Of a stretch of 64,000 bases of DNA, positions 55,314-64,000 are shown piece after piece. Source of the stretch: Betaproteobacteria bacterium (lineage in GTDB: Bacteria; Pseudomonadota; Gammaproteobacteria; Burkholderiales; Rhodocyclaceae); contig JACQAO010000028.1 in the NCBI GenBank assembly GCA_016194935.1, forward strand, positions 1-64,000, given 5' to 3'. The notes beneath the pieces were generated by a model, which saw only the letters and a list, made by a program, of their open reading frames with translations, did no database searches and was not told where the DNA came from. Position numbers and translations under genes: made by a program. The number at the start of each line of letters is the position of its first letter. The stretch's first letter is position 1.

Positions 55314-57116
55314 ATGAAGAACGCGAAGAAGGGAGTGAACGTACGGTCGGGTTTTCGGCGCCGCGTCATCGCGGCAGCCGTTGTATCGTCGTTGAGCGCT
55401 TGGAGCGCGGCGCATGCCGTGGACTTCGATACGGGCAATCAAGACTTGGCCGTGCGTTGGGACAACACGTTGAGGTATAACTACGCCTATCGAGTACAGG
55501 AGCAGAACCCGAATATTCTTGCCAGCCCCAACTTTGACGACGGAGATCGAAATTTCAACAAGGGGACCGTAGCGAATCGCATTGACCTCCTGTCGGAGTT
55601 CGATTTTGTCTACCGTAAAGTCAACGGCTTCCGCGTCAGCGCCGCCGCTTGGTACGACAATGCCTACGGCCAGCTAGACAATACTAGCGTTGCGAGTTCT
55701 AACCACATGGTCGGCGGCGCACCGGCACTCGGCTTGGGCGACACCGCAAGACGATTCCTCAAGGGACCTTCCGGCGAAATTCTCGATGCCTTCGTGTTTG
55801 GCCAGACAGAGCTAGGGGGCAGACCGCTCAATCTAAAGGTGGGACGGCATACCTTGGTTTGGGGCGAGTCCCTGCTTTCACCGCTACATGGGGTTAACTA
55901 CGGACAGAGTCCGCTGGATTTTCGCAAAGGACTTGCCGTGCCCGGCGTGGAAGCGAAAGAAGTGTTTCTGCCGCGAAACGCCATTTCAGCCCAACTTCTA
56001 GCCACGCCGGAGCTGGCGTTAGCCGCGCAGTACTTTCTCGAATGGAAGCCGATACGCATACCCGAGGCGGGATCCTACCTCGGCGCATTCGATATGCTGC
56101 TGGACGGAGGAGAATCAATCATCGCCGGACCTGGACAGCGACTCCTGCGTGGCACCGATGTAAAACCGAAAAATAGTGGTGACTGGGGGCTATCAGGGCG
56201 CTGGAGCCCATGGTGGTTGGAAGGCACACTAGGTATGTATTACCGCAAGACTTCCGATATTCAGCCGCAAATCCATATCCAGCCGGGAGCAGCGGCATTA
56301 CCGGCGGCGATCTGCAATGCCTTGGGCTTCACCAGTTTGAATGCTTCAACCTGCCACATCAATCCCTCGGCGGCCAGCATCCCGCAGATATTGAATGGCA
56401 ACGTAGGCCAGTATTACGAGATTTATCCGAGCAACATCGACATCCTCGGCATCAGCCTCTCCAAGAGTGTCGCCGGGGTCAGCGTCGGGGCCGATCTAAA
56501 CTATCGCAGGAACATGCCCCTCAACAGCGATCCGGTGCTGATTCTTCCGGCGGCGCTTGCAGCGATGACGCCGGGCGCAATCAGCGCGCTGCCCACGCAA
56601 GGGAAGACGGGCGGAGCAGTCGGCGATACCTGGCATGGCGTGGTCAACCTACTGGGGACCGTAGCAAAGACGCAACTCTTCGACACGGCGAGTTGGCTCG
56701 CCGAACTGCAATGGAATCACTGGAGCAAGGTTACCCAGGGTTCGGACGTATTCCAGGGCCGTGACTCTTACACAGGCATTGACAAGGTAAGCAAGAATTT
56801 CGTTGGACTGTCCATCAACTTCACGCCTACCTGGTATCAGGTGTATCCCGGTATCGATGTGCAACTGCCGATTGCCTATTCCGTCGGGCTGTCGGGTACC
56901 TCTGCCGTTGCTTCCGGTGGATGGAAGGATGCAGGTAGCTTTTCCATAGGTGTCGGTGCCGATATCGACCAAAAGCACCGTATCGACCTGAGTTACGTTG
57001 GCTACTTCGGGCCATTCGCGACCAACGCCATGGGGCAGATCACTTCGAGCAGGGGAATCACCCCCCTGCTCAAGGATCGCGGTTTTGTATCCCTAACCCT
57101 CAAGACGACATTCTGA
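55314..57116 (+). CDS. DUF1302 family outer-membrane protein
   Basis: A 600-residue exported protein with a signal peptide (basic start, hydrophobic VIAAAVVSSLSAWSAAHA) and the DUF1302 opening VDFDTGNQDLAVRWDNTLRYNYAYRVQ. The repeated Gly/aromatic strands and the Phe end suggest a large beta-barrel, which is the usual view of this family. A strong GGAGGGGGAGGA precedes the ATG. DUF1302 and DUF1329 genes are nearly always adjacent and recur beside catabolic clusters for hydrophobic compounds, where a transport role is suspected. Confidence 0.9.
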   Translation: MKNAKKGVNVRSGFRRRVIAAAVVSSLSAWSAAHAVDFDTGNQDLAVRWDNTLRYNYAYRVQEQNPNILASPNFDDGDRNFNKGTVANRIDLLSEFDFVYRKVNGFRVSAAAWYDNAYGQLDNTSVASSNHMVGGAPALGLGDTARRFLKGPSGEILDAFVFGQTELGGRPLNLKVGRHTLVWGESLLSPLHGVNYGQSPLDFRKGLAVPGVEAKEVFLPRNAISAQLLATPELALAAQYFLEWKPIRIPEAGSYLGAFDMLLDGGESIIAGPGQRLLRGTDVKPKNSGDWGLSGRWSPWWLEGTLGMYYRKTSDIQPQIHIQPGAAALPAAICNALGFTSLNASTCHINPSAASIPQILNGNVGQYYEIYPSNIDILGISLSKSVAGVSVGADLNYRRNMPLNSDPVLILPAALAAMTPGAISALPTQGKTGGAVGDTWHGVVNLLGTVAKTQLFDTASWLAELQWNHWSKVTQGSDVFQGRDSYTGIDKVSKNFVGLSINFTPTWYQVYPGIDVQLPIAYSVGLSGTSAVASGGWKDAGSFSIGVGADIDQKHRIDLSYVGYFGPFATNAMGQITSSRGITPLLKDRGFVSLTLKTTF

Positions 57117-57129
57117 TAAGGAGTACAGC

Positions 57130-58494
57130 ATGCAATACCTGAAATCCTTGATTGCGGCCGCGTTAAGCATTGCCTTTACAAGCACGGCATTGGCTGCGGT
57201 GACCGCCCAAGAAGCACAGCAATTGGGAAAGAACCTCACACCGACCGGCGCAGAAAAAGCCGGCAATGCAGACGGCACGATTCCGGAATGGACCGGTGGA
57301 TTGACGACGCCACCTGCTGGTTTTCAGGAAAACTCGCTCAAACTCATCGACCCGTACGGGAGCGAAAAGCCGCGGCTCAGCATCACGTCCAAGGACATAG
57401 CGGCAAACGCGGACAAGCTCACCGAGGGAACGAAGCAACTGTTGAGACGTTACCCGACGATGCGTGTCGATGTATACCCGACGCATCGTCCCATCCATTT
57501 TCCGTTGCGCATCATCGAGAACACCAAGAAGAACGCCTTTGTATCCAAGACCACCGATGGCGGCGAAGGCATCGAGAACGTCATGCCCGGCTATCCATTT
57601 CCGATTCCGAAAACCGGTTACGAGGTAATGTGGAATCACCTGCTTAATTATCGTGGCCTCGGTTGGAGCGCCAGATTTGACTCGTATAACGTCGGTTCTG
57701 ACGGCAAGGCATGGCTTGCCACGACTGGCGATGCCACGTATGCCTGGCCGATGTACGACCCGAAAAAGACCGGCTTTCTAAAAGAGACAGAATCCCACTG
57801 GAAGGTCAAAGTTGTTTATGTCGCTCCCGCGCGCCGTGCGGGTGAAGCATTCGTGGTGTGGGACTACCCCAACGCGCTGAAGCAAGTTCGCCGCGCGTGG
57901 CAATACCTGCCGGGCCAACGTCGCGTCAAGCTCGCGCCGGAAATAGCCTACGACACGCCGAACCCGCAAACGGCGGGCACAGCCACCTACGACGATGCAT
58001 CGGTGTTCAACGGTGCGATGGACCGCTTCGACTTCAAACTTGTCGGCAAGAAAGAGATGTACATCCCTTACGACAACTATAAGTACACCTACTTCGCACT
58101 GCCGGCCGAAGTCACCAAGCCGGGCCACATCAACCCCGACATGGTGCGTTGGGAGCTACACCGTGTCTGGGTAGTGGAGGCGACGCTGAAGCCGGGCAAG
58201 CGCCACATCTACAGCAAGCGGGTGTTTTATATCGACGAGGATAGTTGGGCAGCGGTGGCTTCGGACCAATACGACGCCCGCGGGCAGTTGTATCGCTCGA
58301 CATTTTCTTTCTCTACTTTTTCCTATGACGTTATGGCGCCGTTCTTCGACAGTTTTGCGAATTACGACTTCATTTCCGGGACGTACAACGTCAACGGCTT
58401 GTACGGCGCCCACGAAGGAATCAAGCACATGACTGAAATGCCCGGCGATGCGTTCTTTTCGCCCGAAGCACTTGCGGGAGCGGGTGTGCGCTGA
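57130..58494 (+). CDS. DUF1329 family periplasmic protein
   Basis: A 454-residue exported protein. A signal peptide (LIAAALSIAFTSTALA) precedes the family opening TAQEAQQLGKNLTPTGAEKAGN and GTIPEWTGG. The fold is thought to resemble LolB/LppX-like lipid carriers, which suits shuttling a hydrophobic molecule through the periplasm. It starts 13 bases after the DUF1302 gene, the usual partner. Confidence 0.9.
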   Translation: MQYLKSLIAAALSIAFTSTALAAVTAQEAQQLGKNLTPTGAEKAGNADGTIPEWTGGLTTPPAGFQENSLKLIDPYGSEKPRLSITSKDIAANADKLTEGTKQLLRRYPTMRVDVYPTHRPIHFPLRIIENTKKNAFVSKTTDGGEGIENVMPGYPFPIPKTGYEVMWNHLLNYRGLGWSARFDSYNVGSDGKAWLATTGDATYAWPMYDPKKTGFLKETESHWKVKVVYVAPARRAGEAFVVWDYPNALKQVRRAWQYLPGQRRVKLAPEIAYDTPNPQTAGTATYDDASVFNGAMDRFDFKLVGKKEMYIPYDNYKYTYFALPAEVTKPGHINPDMVRWELHRVWVVEATLKPGKRHIYSKRVFYIDEDSWAAVASDQYDARGQLYRSTFSFSTFSYDVMAPFFDSFANYDFISGTYNVNGLYGAHEGIKHMTEMPGDAFFSPEALAGAGVR

Positions 58495-58526
58495 AGTTAA
58501 GCGGCTGCGCACGCCATTTCGAAACG

Positions 58527-59606
58527 ATGAACGCCATACGTTCGGCTACTTTTGCTCTGTACGCAATGGGCGCGACAGCAGCCTTGTCGCCGGCTTGGGG
58601 AGCGATCTTCGTCGATCCGCTTGACGCGCCCGCACTGCTTTCGTCACTCGCGAGCAACAGTCTGTTACAGGCCGTGGTACGTGCTGGTGATCGCCTCGTC
58701 GCGGTCGGACAGCGGGGTCACATCGTCGTATCTCTGGATAGCGGAGCGTCATGGCGTCAGGTACCTGTGCCGGTAAGCGTCGATCTTACTGCGGTGTTCT
58801 TCGTCAACTCGGAGCGCGGCTGGGCGGTGGGTCATGATGGCGTTATCCTCCATACAACTGACGGTGGCGACCATTGGAAATTGCAGCTCGACGGACGCCA
58901 GGCGAACCAACTCTTGGTGACTGCCATGAGGCGTAAACTTGTACTCGAACCCGGGTCGGATGAGGCCCGGCGCCTACTCGCCGAAGCGGTACGTTACCAG
59001 GCGCAGGGTCCGGACAAGCCGTTTCTCGACGTCTGGTTTGCCGATGCGCGGACAGGCTACGCGGTAGGCGCCTACAATCTTATCTTTCGCACTCAGGATG
59101 GCGGCAAGAACTGGCTACCCTGGTTCGACCGCACCGAGAACCCGAAATTCTTCAATCTATATTCAATCCGACCGGGGCCGGATGGCCTGTATATCGTCGG
59201 CGAAGGGGGTGTGGTGCTGAAACTCGACCCGGTCGCGTTGAAGTTCAAGGCGCTGCCGGTACCATACAAAGGCAGCTTCTTTGGGGTCGTTAACGCCAAC
59301 TTGGCTGTGCTGGTTTTCGGTCTGCGCGGCAACGTGTTTCGCAGCGAGGACGGCGGCAGGACATGGGCCAAGATCGATGTCGGTCTGCCGGTGAGCATCG
59401 TCGGCGCCACGACGAACGCGCAGGGCACGGTGACGCTGGTCGACCTCGGGGGGCGCGCCGTGACGAGCGCTGATGGTGGCCGTACGTTTGCGCGACTACC
59501 GATCAAGAACCCGCTGCCGGCAACGGGCATCGTCGACGCGGGCGGCGGTAAATTGGTGCTGGTCGGATTGCGCGGCGTCATTGTCGCCGATACGGCGGCG
59601 CGCTAG
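58527..59606 (+). CDS. YCF48/BNR-like periplasmic beta-propeller protein
   Basis: A 359-residue protein with a signal peptide (about residues 1-26) and repeats of the form GWAVGHDGVILHTTDGGDHW, GYAVGAYNLIFRTQDGGKNW and GNVFRSEDGGRTW, the Asp-box pattern of YCF48-like propellers. Its usual genomic partners, DUF1302, DUF1329 and an MMPL/RND gene, are all here. It may act as an assembly or docking factor for the transporter; no activity is established. Confidence 0.88.
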   Translation: MNAIRSATFALYAMGATAALSPAWGAIFVDPLDAPALLSSLASNSLLQAVVRAGDRLVAVGQRGHIVVSLDSGASWRQVPVPVSVDLTAVFFVNSERGWAVGHDGVILHTTDGGDHWKLQLDGRQANQLLVTAMRRKLVLEPGSDEARRLLAEAVRYQAQGPDKPFLDVWFADARTGYAVGAYNLIFRTQDGGKNWLPWFDRTENPKFFNLYSIRPGPDGLYIVGEGGVVLKLDPVALKFKALPVPYKGSFFGVVNANLAVLVFGLRGNVFRSEDGGRTWAKIDVGLPVSIVGATTNAQGTVTLVDLGGRAVTSADGGRTFARLPIKNPLPATGIVDAGGGKLVLVGLRGVIVADTAAR

Positions 59607-59636
59607 CGCGACCCTGCCCTTACATCGACTATCGCG

Positions 59637-62084
59637 ATGGCAGACATCTCCGACGATCCCGACCATATGCCGGTGGTTCGCGAACTGCACTCTTTCGACA
59701 AGAGTTCCGGAAACCCGCTGGAGCGGCTGGTATTCAACAACCGCCTGCTAGTGGTGCTCGCCTGCGCGGTCATTACGCTGCTTCTCGGCTACGCTGCGGC
59801 GACGAAGCTCGTGCTCAACGCCAGCTTCGAGAAGATGATTCCGCAGAGTCAATCCTACATAAAGAACTACCTAACGTACCAGAAGGATCTGCGTGGCCTG
59901 GGGAATGCGCTGCGGGTGGTGGTCGAGAATGTCGATGGCGATATCTACGATCCGCGATTCCTGGAGGTGCTCAAGCAGGTTAACGACGAACTCATCTTGA
60001 CTCCCGGCGTGGATCGCGCCTGGGTCAAGTCGCTGTGGACACCGGCGGTGCGCTGGACCGAGGTGACAGAGGAAGGTTTTACCGGCGGTCCGGTGATGCC
60101 AGGCGCCTACGACGGTTCGACGAAAAGTGTGGAGCAGCTCAGGCAGAACATCGCGCGCGCCGGACTGGTTGGCAGTCTCGTCGCCAACAATTTCAAGTCG
60201 AGCATGATCTTCGTCCCGTTACTCGATAATGAGGCCGGTTCCGGCAAGCGCCTCGATTACCACAAACTGTCGCGTTCCCTCGAAGACAAGATTCGCGCCA
60301 AGTATGAAACGACGGAGATCGCTGAAACCAAGCCTGCTGCAGCGGAAGCGCCACGCATCCGCATCCGCGTGATCGGCTTCGCCAAACTGGTGGGTGATCT
60401 GATCGACGGGCTGCACGAGGTGATGATGTATTTTGGCCTTTCCGCGCTGATTGCCACCGCCATCATGTACACCTACACCCGTTGCTTGCGCAGCTCGGTT
60501 CTGGTGATCGGCTGTTCGATTGTGGCGGTGTGCTGGCAATTGGGGCTGGTGGCGTTATTTGGCTTCAATCTCGACCCGTACTCGATTTTGGTGCCGTTCC
60601 TGGTTTTCGCCATCGGTGTCTCGCATGGCGCACAGAAGATGAACGGCATCATGCAGGACATCGGGCGTGGCACACACCGTCTGGTCGCGGCCCGCTATAC
60701 CTTTCGCCGCTTGTTCGTCGCCGGCGTTACCGCACTGCTGGCCGATGCGGTCGGATTCGCGGTATTGATGATGATCGATATTCCCGTGATCAGGGATCTC
60801 GCGATGACTGCCAGCATCGGAGTGACGGTTTTGATCTTTACGAATTTACTGCTGCTGCCCGTGCTGCTGTCATTTACCGGCGTAAGCGCCAGCGCAGCGG
60901 CACGCAGTTTGCGCGAGGAACGCGATGAAACCCGGGGCCATGGGCTGGGTAAGTTGTGGATCTTTCTCGATCGTTTCACCGGAAGACGCTGGGCTGTTGG
61001 CGCGCTGGGCGTGGCCGCGTTGCTCGCCATTGGCGGATTCGTGGTGAGCACCCACCTGAAGATCGGCGATCTCGATGCCGGTGCGCCGGAGTTGCGCCCG
61101 GATTCGCGCTACAACCGCGATAACGCCTACATTACCGCCAACTACGCGCTGTCGAGCGACCAGTTCGCGGTAATCGTCAAGACCGCCATGGAGGGATGCC
61201 TTAAGTACCGGACACTGGTTGAAGCTGATCGTCTGGCATGGACGTTGAAGCAACTGCCGGATGTGCAGACGACCGTCTCGCTCGCCGATTCCGCGCGGCA
61301 GATTACTTCCGGGTCATTCGAGGGTAGCCCGAAGTGGCTGACCATCAGCCGCAACCAGGATGTTCTGAACTACGCGGCACAACAGGCATCGGTTAACAAT
61401 CCGGACCTGTTCAACACGGAATGCTCGGTGATGCCGGTGATTGCCTATCTCGGTGACCACAAGGCCGAAACGCTCGAACAAGTGGTCAGGGCGTCCGAAT
61501 TGTTCGCCGAGCAGCACAATACCGCCGAGCGGCAGTTTTTGCTTGCCGCAGGCAGCGCGGGCATCGAGGCGGCGACCAACATCGTGGTGAAAAGGGCGTG
61601 GGCGCAGATGCTGGTCCTGGTCTATGTTGCGGTGATCGCGCTGTGCTTCGTCACCTTTCGTTCGTGGCGTGCGGTCGTCGTCGCGGTGACGCCGCTGATG
61701 ATTACCTCGATTCTGTGCGAAGCGCTGATGGTGGTGCTGGGCATCGGCGTCAAGGTGGCGACACTGCCGGTTATCGCGCTCGGCGTCGGCATCGGCGTCG
61801 ACTACGCGCTTTACCTCCTGTCGGTGCAACTGGCGCAGCAGCGCAGGGGATTGTCACTGGCCGAGGCTTACATGAAAGCCGTGCGGTTCACCGGCAAGGT
61901 GGTGGCGCTGGTCGGCGTAACCCTGGCCGCCGGCGTGATCACCTGGGCCTGGTCGCCGATCAAGTTCCAGGCGGACATGGGCATTCTTCTCGCCTTCATG
62001 TTCGTGTGGAACATGGTCGGCGCGTTGTTTCTCACGCCGGCCCTGTCGCATTTCTTGTTGAAGGAGGCGCCGGTACATGCGTGA
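59637..62084 (+). CDS. MMPL/RND-superfamily transporter
   Basis: An 815-residue membrane protein with two groups of transmembrane helices (TM1 near residues 38-58; clusters near 260-425 and 640-800) around large periplasmic loops. It is shorter than HAE1 pumps, in the MMPL or hydrophobe-exporter style. ALGVGIGVDYALYLLS near the end is the proton-relay region. It overlaps the next gene by eight bases. With DUF1302, DUF1329 and YCF48 it probably forms an envelope transport system for a lipid-like compound; the direction is not known. Confidence 0.9.
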   Translation: MADISDDPDHMPVVRELHSFDKSSGNPLERLVFNNRLLVVLACAVITLLLGYAAATKLVLNASFEKMIPQSQSYIKNYLTYQKDLRGLGNALRVVVENVDGDIYDPRFLEVLKQVNDELILTPGVDRAWVKSLWTPAVRWTEVTEEGFTGGPVMPGAYDGSTKSVEQLRQNIARAGLVGSLVANNFKSSMIFVPLLDNEAGSGKRLDYHKLSRSLEDKIRAKYETTEIAETKPAAAEAPRIRIRVIGFAKLVGDLIDGLHEVMMYFGLSALIATAIMYTYTRCLRSSVLVIGCSIVAVCWQLGLVALFGFNLDPYSILVPFLVFAIGVSHGAQKMNGIMQDIGRGTHRLVAARYTFRRLFVAGVTALLADAVGFAVLMMIDIPVIRDLAMTASIGVTVLIFTNLLLLPVLLSFTGVSASAAARSLREERDETRGHGLGKLWIFLDRFTGRRWAVGALGVAALLAIGGFVVSTHLKIGDLDAGAPELRPDSRYNRDNAYITANYALSSDQFAVIVKTAMEGCLKYRTLVEADRLAWTLKQLPDVQTTVSLADSARQITSGSFEGSPKWLTISRNQDVLNYAAQQASVNNPDLFNTECSVMPVIAYLGDHKAETLEQVVRASELFAEQHNTAERQFLLAAGSAGIEAATNIVVKRAWAQMLVLVYVAVIALCFVTFRSWRAVVVAVTPLMITSILCEALMVVLGIGVKVATLPVIALGVGIGVDYALYLLSVQLAQQRRGLSLAEAYMKAVRFTGKVVALVGVTLAAGVITWAWSPIKFQADMGILLAFMFVWNMVGALFLTPALSHFLLKEAPVHA

Positions 62085-62979
62085 GGATATCGAATTCAAA
62101 AGCAAGGGGGATATTTGCCGGGGATGGTTTTATCATCCGACGGGAAACCTCAAGGAAACTTGGCCGGCGATCGTCATGGCGCACGGCTTTTCCGCAGTCA
62201 AAGAGATGGATGTGCCGAAATTCGCCGAGGTCTTTGCCGCAGCGGGCTTTGCGGTGCTGCTGTTCGACTACCGCTTCTATGGGGCGTCGGAAGGCGAACC
62301 GCAGGGGCAACTGCACCCGGTGGAGCAACTGGAGGACTATCGTAGTGCACTGACCTACCTGTCGTTACGCCCCGAAGTCGATTCTTCGCGGCTCGGCGTT
62401 TGGGGTACCTCATTTTCCGGTGGCCATGTCCTGCATCTGGGTGCCTTCGACCGCCGCGTTAAATGCGTCGTGTCCCAAGTACCCGCGGTGGACATCTGGG
62501 AGAACTTCAATCGCTTGATGACACCGACCCAATTCGCGACGATGCACGAAATGATTGCGCAGACACGGGAAAAAGACTTCACGTCTGGCCATGCATCGGT
62601 CTTACCTGTCGTATCGAACGACGGGTCGCCCTGTCTGCTGCCGTCGCCCGGCGCTTACGAGCGGCTGACCGGGCTGGCGGCTACCGTCGCGCCGAGTTGG
62701 CGCAACGTGGCGACTCTGGACTCGTTCGAAAAAATTTCAGAGTACCGGCCGGCACTTTCGATCGAGCTGATCTCGCCGCGTCCATTGCTCATGATTGTTG
62801 CGGTCGAGGACTTGCTGACGCCGGCAGACCTGGCGCTCCAAGCCTATTCCAGGGCGCTGGAGCCCAAATCGCTGCTACTTCTCGATGCCAGCCACTACGA
62901 AGTCTACGACGATCCGTTCATCTTCAACAAAGCTTCACAGGCGGCCTGCGACTGGTTCAAGACATATCTGATTCGCTAA
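62077..62979 (+). CDS. Alpha/beta hydrolase, acetylxylan-esterase/dipeptidyl-peptidase-like fold
   Basis: A 300-residue hydrolase. The nucleophile is the first Ser of GTSFSGGH, the acid is in VAVEDLLTP and the His is in DASHYEVY. AHGFSAVKEMDV forms the oxyanion region. GGAGG precedes the ATG, which overlaps the transporter gene. It resembles XynC/DltD-like or YcjY-type uncharacterised hydrolases. In this operon it may cleave an ester, lactone or ring ketone intermediate. Confidence 0.85.
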   Translation: MREDIEFKSKGDICRGWFYHPTGNLKETWPAIVMAHGFSAVKEMDVPKFAEVFAAAGFAVLLFDYRFYGASEGEPQGQLHPVEQLEDYRSALTYLSLRPEVDSSRLGVWGTSFSGGHVLHLGAFDRRVKCVVSQVPAVDIWENFNRLMTPTQFATMHEMIAQTREKDFTSGHASVLPVVSNDGSPCLLPSPGAYERLTGLAATVAPSWRNVATLDSFEKISEYRPALSIELISPRPLLMIVAVEDLLTPADLALQAYSRALEPKSLLLLDASHYEVYDDPFIFNKASQAACDWFKTYLIR

Positions 62980-63003
62980 GCGACTTTACCAAGGAGGTTT
63001 TCG

Positions 63004-63675
63004 ATGTTCGCTATCAACCATGCTGCGACCGCACTCATTATCAAGCAGCGCTACCCAAAGGTGCCTTTGATGTGGCTGCTGCTGTCCGTGCAATTCGTGG
63101 AAATCTTGTGGGTGTTGTTCAACTATCTCGGTATCGAGCGTACTTCAACCGAAGCCGTGGTTAACACGGTGAGCGAAATACACCTGGAATACATGCCGTA
63201 TTCGCACTCGATTGCTTCGTCCCTGCTATTCGCATGGATAGCCTGGTTCATCATAGGAAAGCTGTACAAGCAACGTGATGCCGCAGTAGCCATAGCCATC
63301 GGGATTCTCTCGCATATTGTCCTGGATGTACTTACGCATACTCGGGACATATCGATCATTCCTTTTTTGCTGGATCAAAAAGTCGGCATCGGGCTTTACG
63401 CAATGCCCTTGGCGGCCTTCTTTGTCGAAACAGCCTACGGCCTGTTCTGTTGGTGGATATTTCGGGGCGGCAAGGCACTGCTCGTAACTATCCTGGTTTT
63501 TAACTTGAGCAATATTTCGTTCTTTTCCGAAGCGCTAAGAGGGCCTGAAGTGCTAATGGCTAACCACCCGATGTGGATAGTCACTGCGGTTGCGCTGCAA
63601 ATTGTCATTACCTTAGTTCTGGTTTGGCTATTTGCCAGGCCCGCTCCAGCCGCCACAGGTGCAACTGTCACATGA
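63004..63675 (+). CDS. YdjM-like inner-membrane metal-dependent hydrolase
   Basis: A 223-residue membrane protein with about six hydrophobic segments. The His/Asp motifs NHAATALI, PYSHSIASS and LSHIVLDVLTHTRD fit the YdjM (LexA-binding, membrane-bound hydrolase) family. AAGGAGG precedes the ATG. It is 24 bases after the hydrolase gene and seven before the E1-alpha gene, so it is part of the operon. Its function is not established. Confidence 0.75.
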   Translation: MFAINHAATALIIKQRYPKVPLMWLLLSVQFVEILWVLFNYLGIERTSTEAVVNTVSEIHLEYMPYSHSIASSLLFAWIAWFIIGKLYKQRDAAVAIAIGILSHIVLDVLTHTRDISIIPFLLDQKVGIGLYAMPLAAFFVETAYGLFCWWIFRGGKALLVTILVFNLSNISFFSEALRGPEVLMANHPMWIVTAVALQIVITLVLVWLFARPAPAATGATVT

Positions 63676-63682
63676 GGAACCG

Positions 63683-64000
63683 ATGCAAATCGAACTGAGC
63701 CAGCAGGAGCTGCTCTCGCTCCACCAGACCATGGTGCTGATTCGCCGCTCGGAAGAACGCTTGTCGCGGCTGTTTGCCGACGGCGAGGTACCCGGTTTCC
63801 TGCATTTATCCATCGGGCAGGAAGCGGTTCCGGCCGGCATCTGCGCCGCACTGCAAGCAGGGGACACTGTCGCTTCGAATCACCGCGGTCACGGTCATGC
63901 CCTCGCCAAGGGTGTCGAGTTGCGTGGGTTTTTCGCCGAGATCCTGGGACGGGAGGAAGGGCTTTGCCGCGGACGCGGTGGTTCGATCCACGTCGCCGAC
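63683..64000 (+). CDS. TPP-dependent dehydrogenase E1 alpha subunit (partial)
   Basis: The first 106 codons of an E1-alpha subunit of the pyruvate/branched-chain/acetoin dehydrogenase type, cut by the window end. HLSIGQEAVPAGICAAL, SNHRGHGHALAKG and GRGGSIHVAD are close to AcoA-like proteins. GAGGA lies before the ATG. The rest, and presumably the beta subunit and E2, lie beyond the window. It suggests the pathway passes through a 2-oxoacid, acetoin-like or diketone intermediate. Confidence 0.88.
   Translation, partial: MQIELSQQELLSLHQTMVLIRRSEERLSRLFADGEVPGFLHLSIGQEAVPAGICAALQAGDTVASNHRGHGHALAKGVELRGFFAEILGREEGLCRGRGGSIHVAD

Overview
The window reads as a GC-rich betaproteobacterial chromosome, probably Rhodocyclales or Sterolibacteriaceae-like. 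The support is the box pathway for aerobic benzoyl-CoA degradation, LivHMGF-type aromatic or amino-acid transport, NirBD nitrite reductase, several c-di-GMP proteins and DUF1302/DUF1329 genes. This is a judgement from gene content, not a database match. I saw no rRNA, tRNA, CRISPR array or phage.

Layout. (1) 1-1427: an IS701-type insertion sequence with matching ends and a probable CTAG target duplication. (2) 1584-12388: a secreted M3 peptidase, then two RND efflux pairs diverging from one 273-base gap. (3) 12438-23025: an all-plus island with an EutR-like AraC regulator, L-serine ammonia-lyase, TorF-type porin, ethanolamine permease, glutamine-synthetase-like ligase, aldehyde dehydrogenase, iron-type alcohol dehydrogenase and an MlrC/M81 metallohydrolase. 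No ethanolamine ammonia-lyase or microcompartment gene is present. The set fits a B12-independent route: ethanolamine to gamma-glutamylethanolamide, then the aldehyde, then gamma-glutamylglycine, then glutamate plus glycine, with glycine leaving via serine and pyruvate. (4) 23032-26149: boxC-boxB on the minus strand, with no boxA or benzoate-CoA ligase in view. (5) 26308-26948: VapBC toxin-antitoxin. (6) 26988-34928: a tightly coupled six-gene minus-strand signalling operon. In order of transcription it encodes REC-PAS-PAS-GGDEF(degenerate)-EAL, a PAS kinase, a PhnD-like binding protein, a HAMP kinase, a stand-alone receiver, and REC-PAS-GGDEF(active). (7) 35208-40575: a Tat-exported binding protein, LivHMGF-type transporter and alpha/beta hydrolase, probably the uptake arm of the box pathway. 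TGCA elements occur upstream of both this cluster and boxC. (8) 40556-44181: nirB-nirD-nirC-type genes. (9) 44513-47880: a DsrE-like protein, an unknown exported protein, a TlpA-type thioredoxin, an unknown, a FAH-family hydrolase and MsrA.

(10) 48333-64000: a truncated, frameshifted ABC binding-protein gene abuts a large MalT/LuxR-type regulator. An apparent single operon of at least ten genes follows: SCP2-type thiolase, acyl-CoA ligase, an SDR lacking the catalytic Tyr and Lys, DUF1302, DUF1329, a YCF48-like protein, an MMPL/RND transporter, an alpha/beta hydrolase, a YdjM-like membrane protein, and a TPP-dependent E1-alpha subunit cut by the window end. It looks like a catabolic operon for a hydrophobic or carbonyl compound with a built-in envelope transport module; the substrate is unknown.

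The most interesting items are the glutamylation-type ethanolamine island, the c-di-GMP operon with opposing enzymes and a PhnD-like sensor, and the LuxR-controlled catabolic and transport operon.
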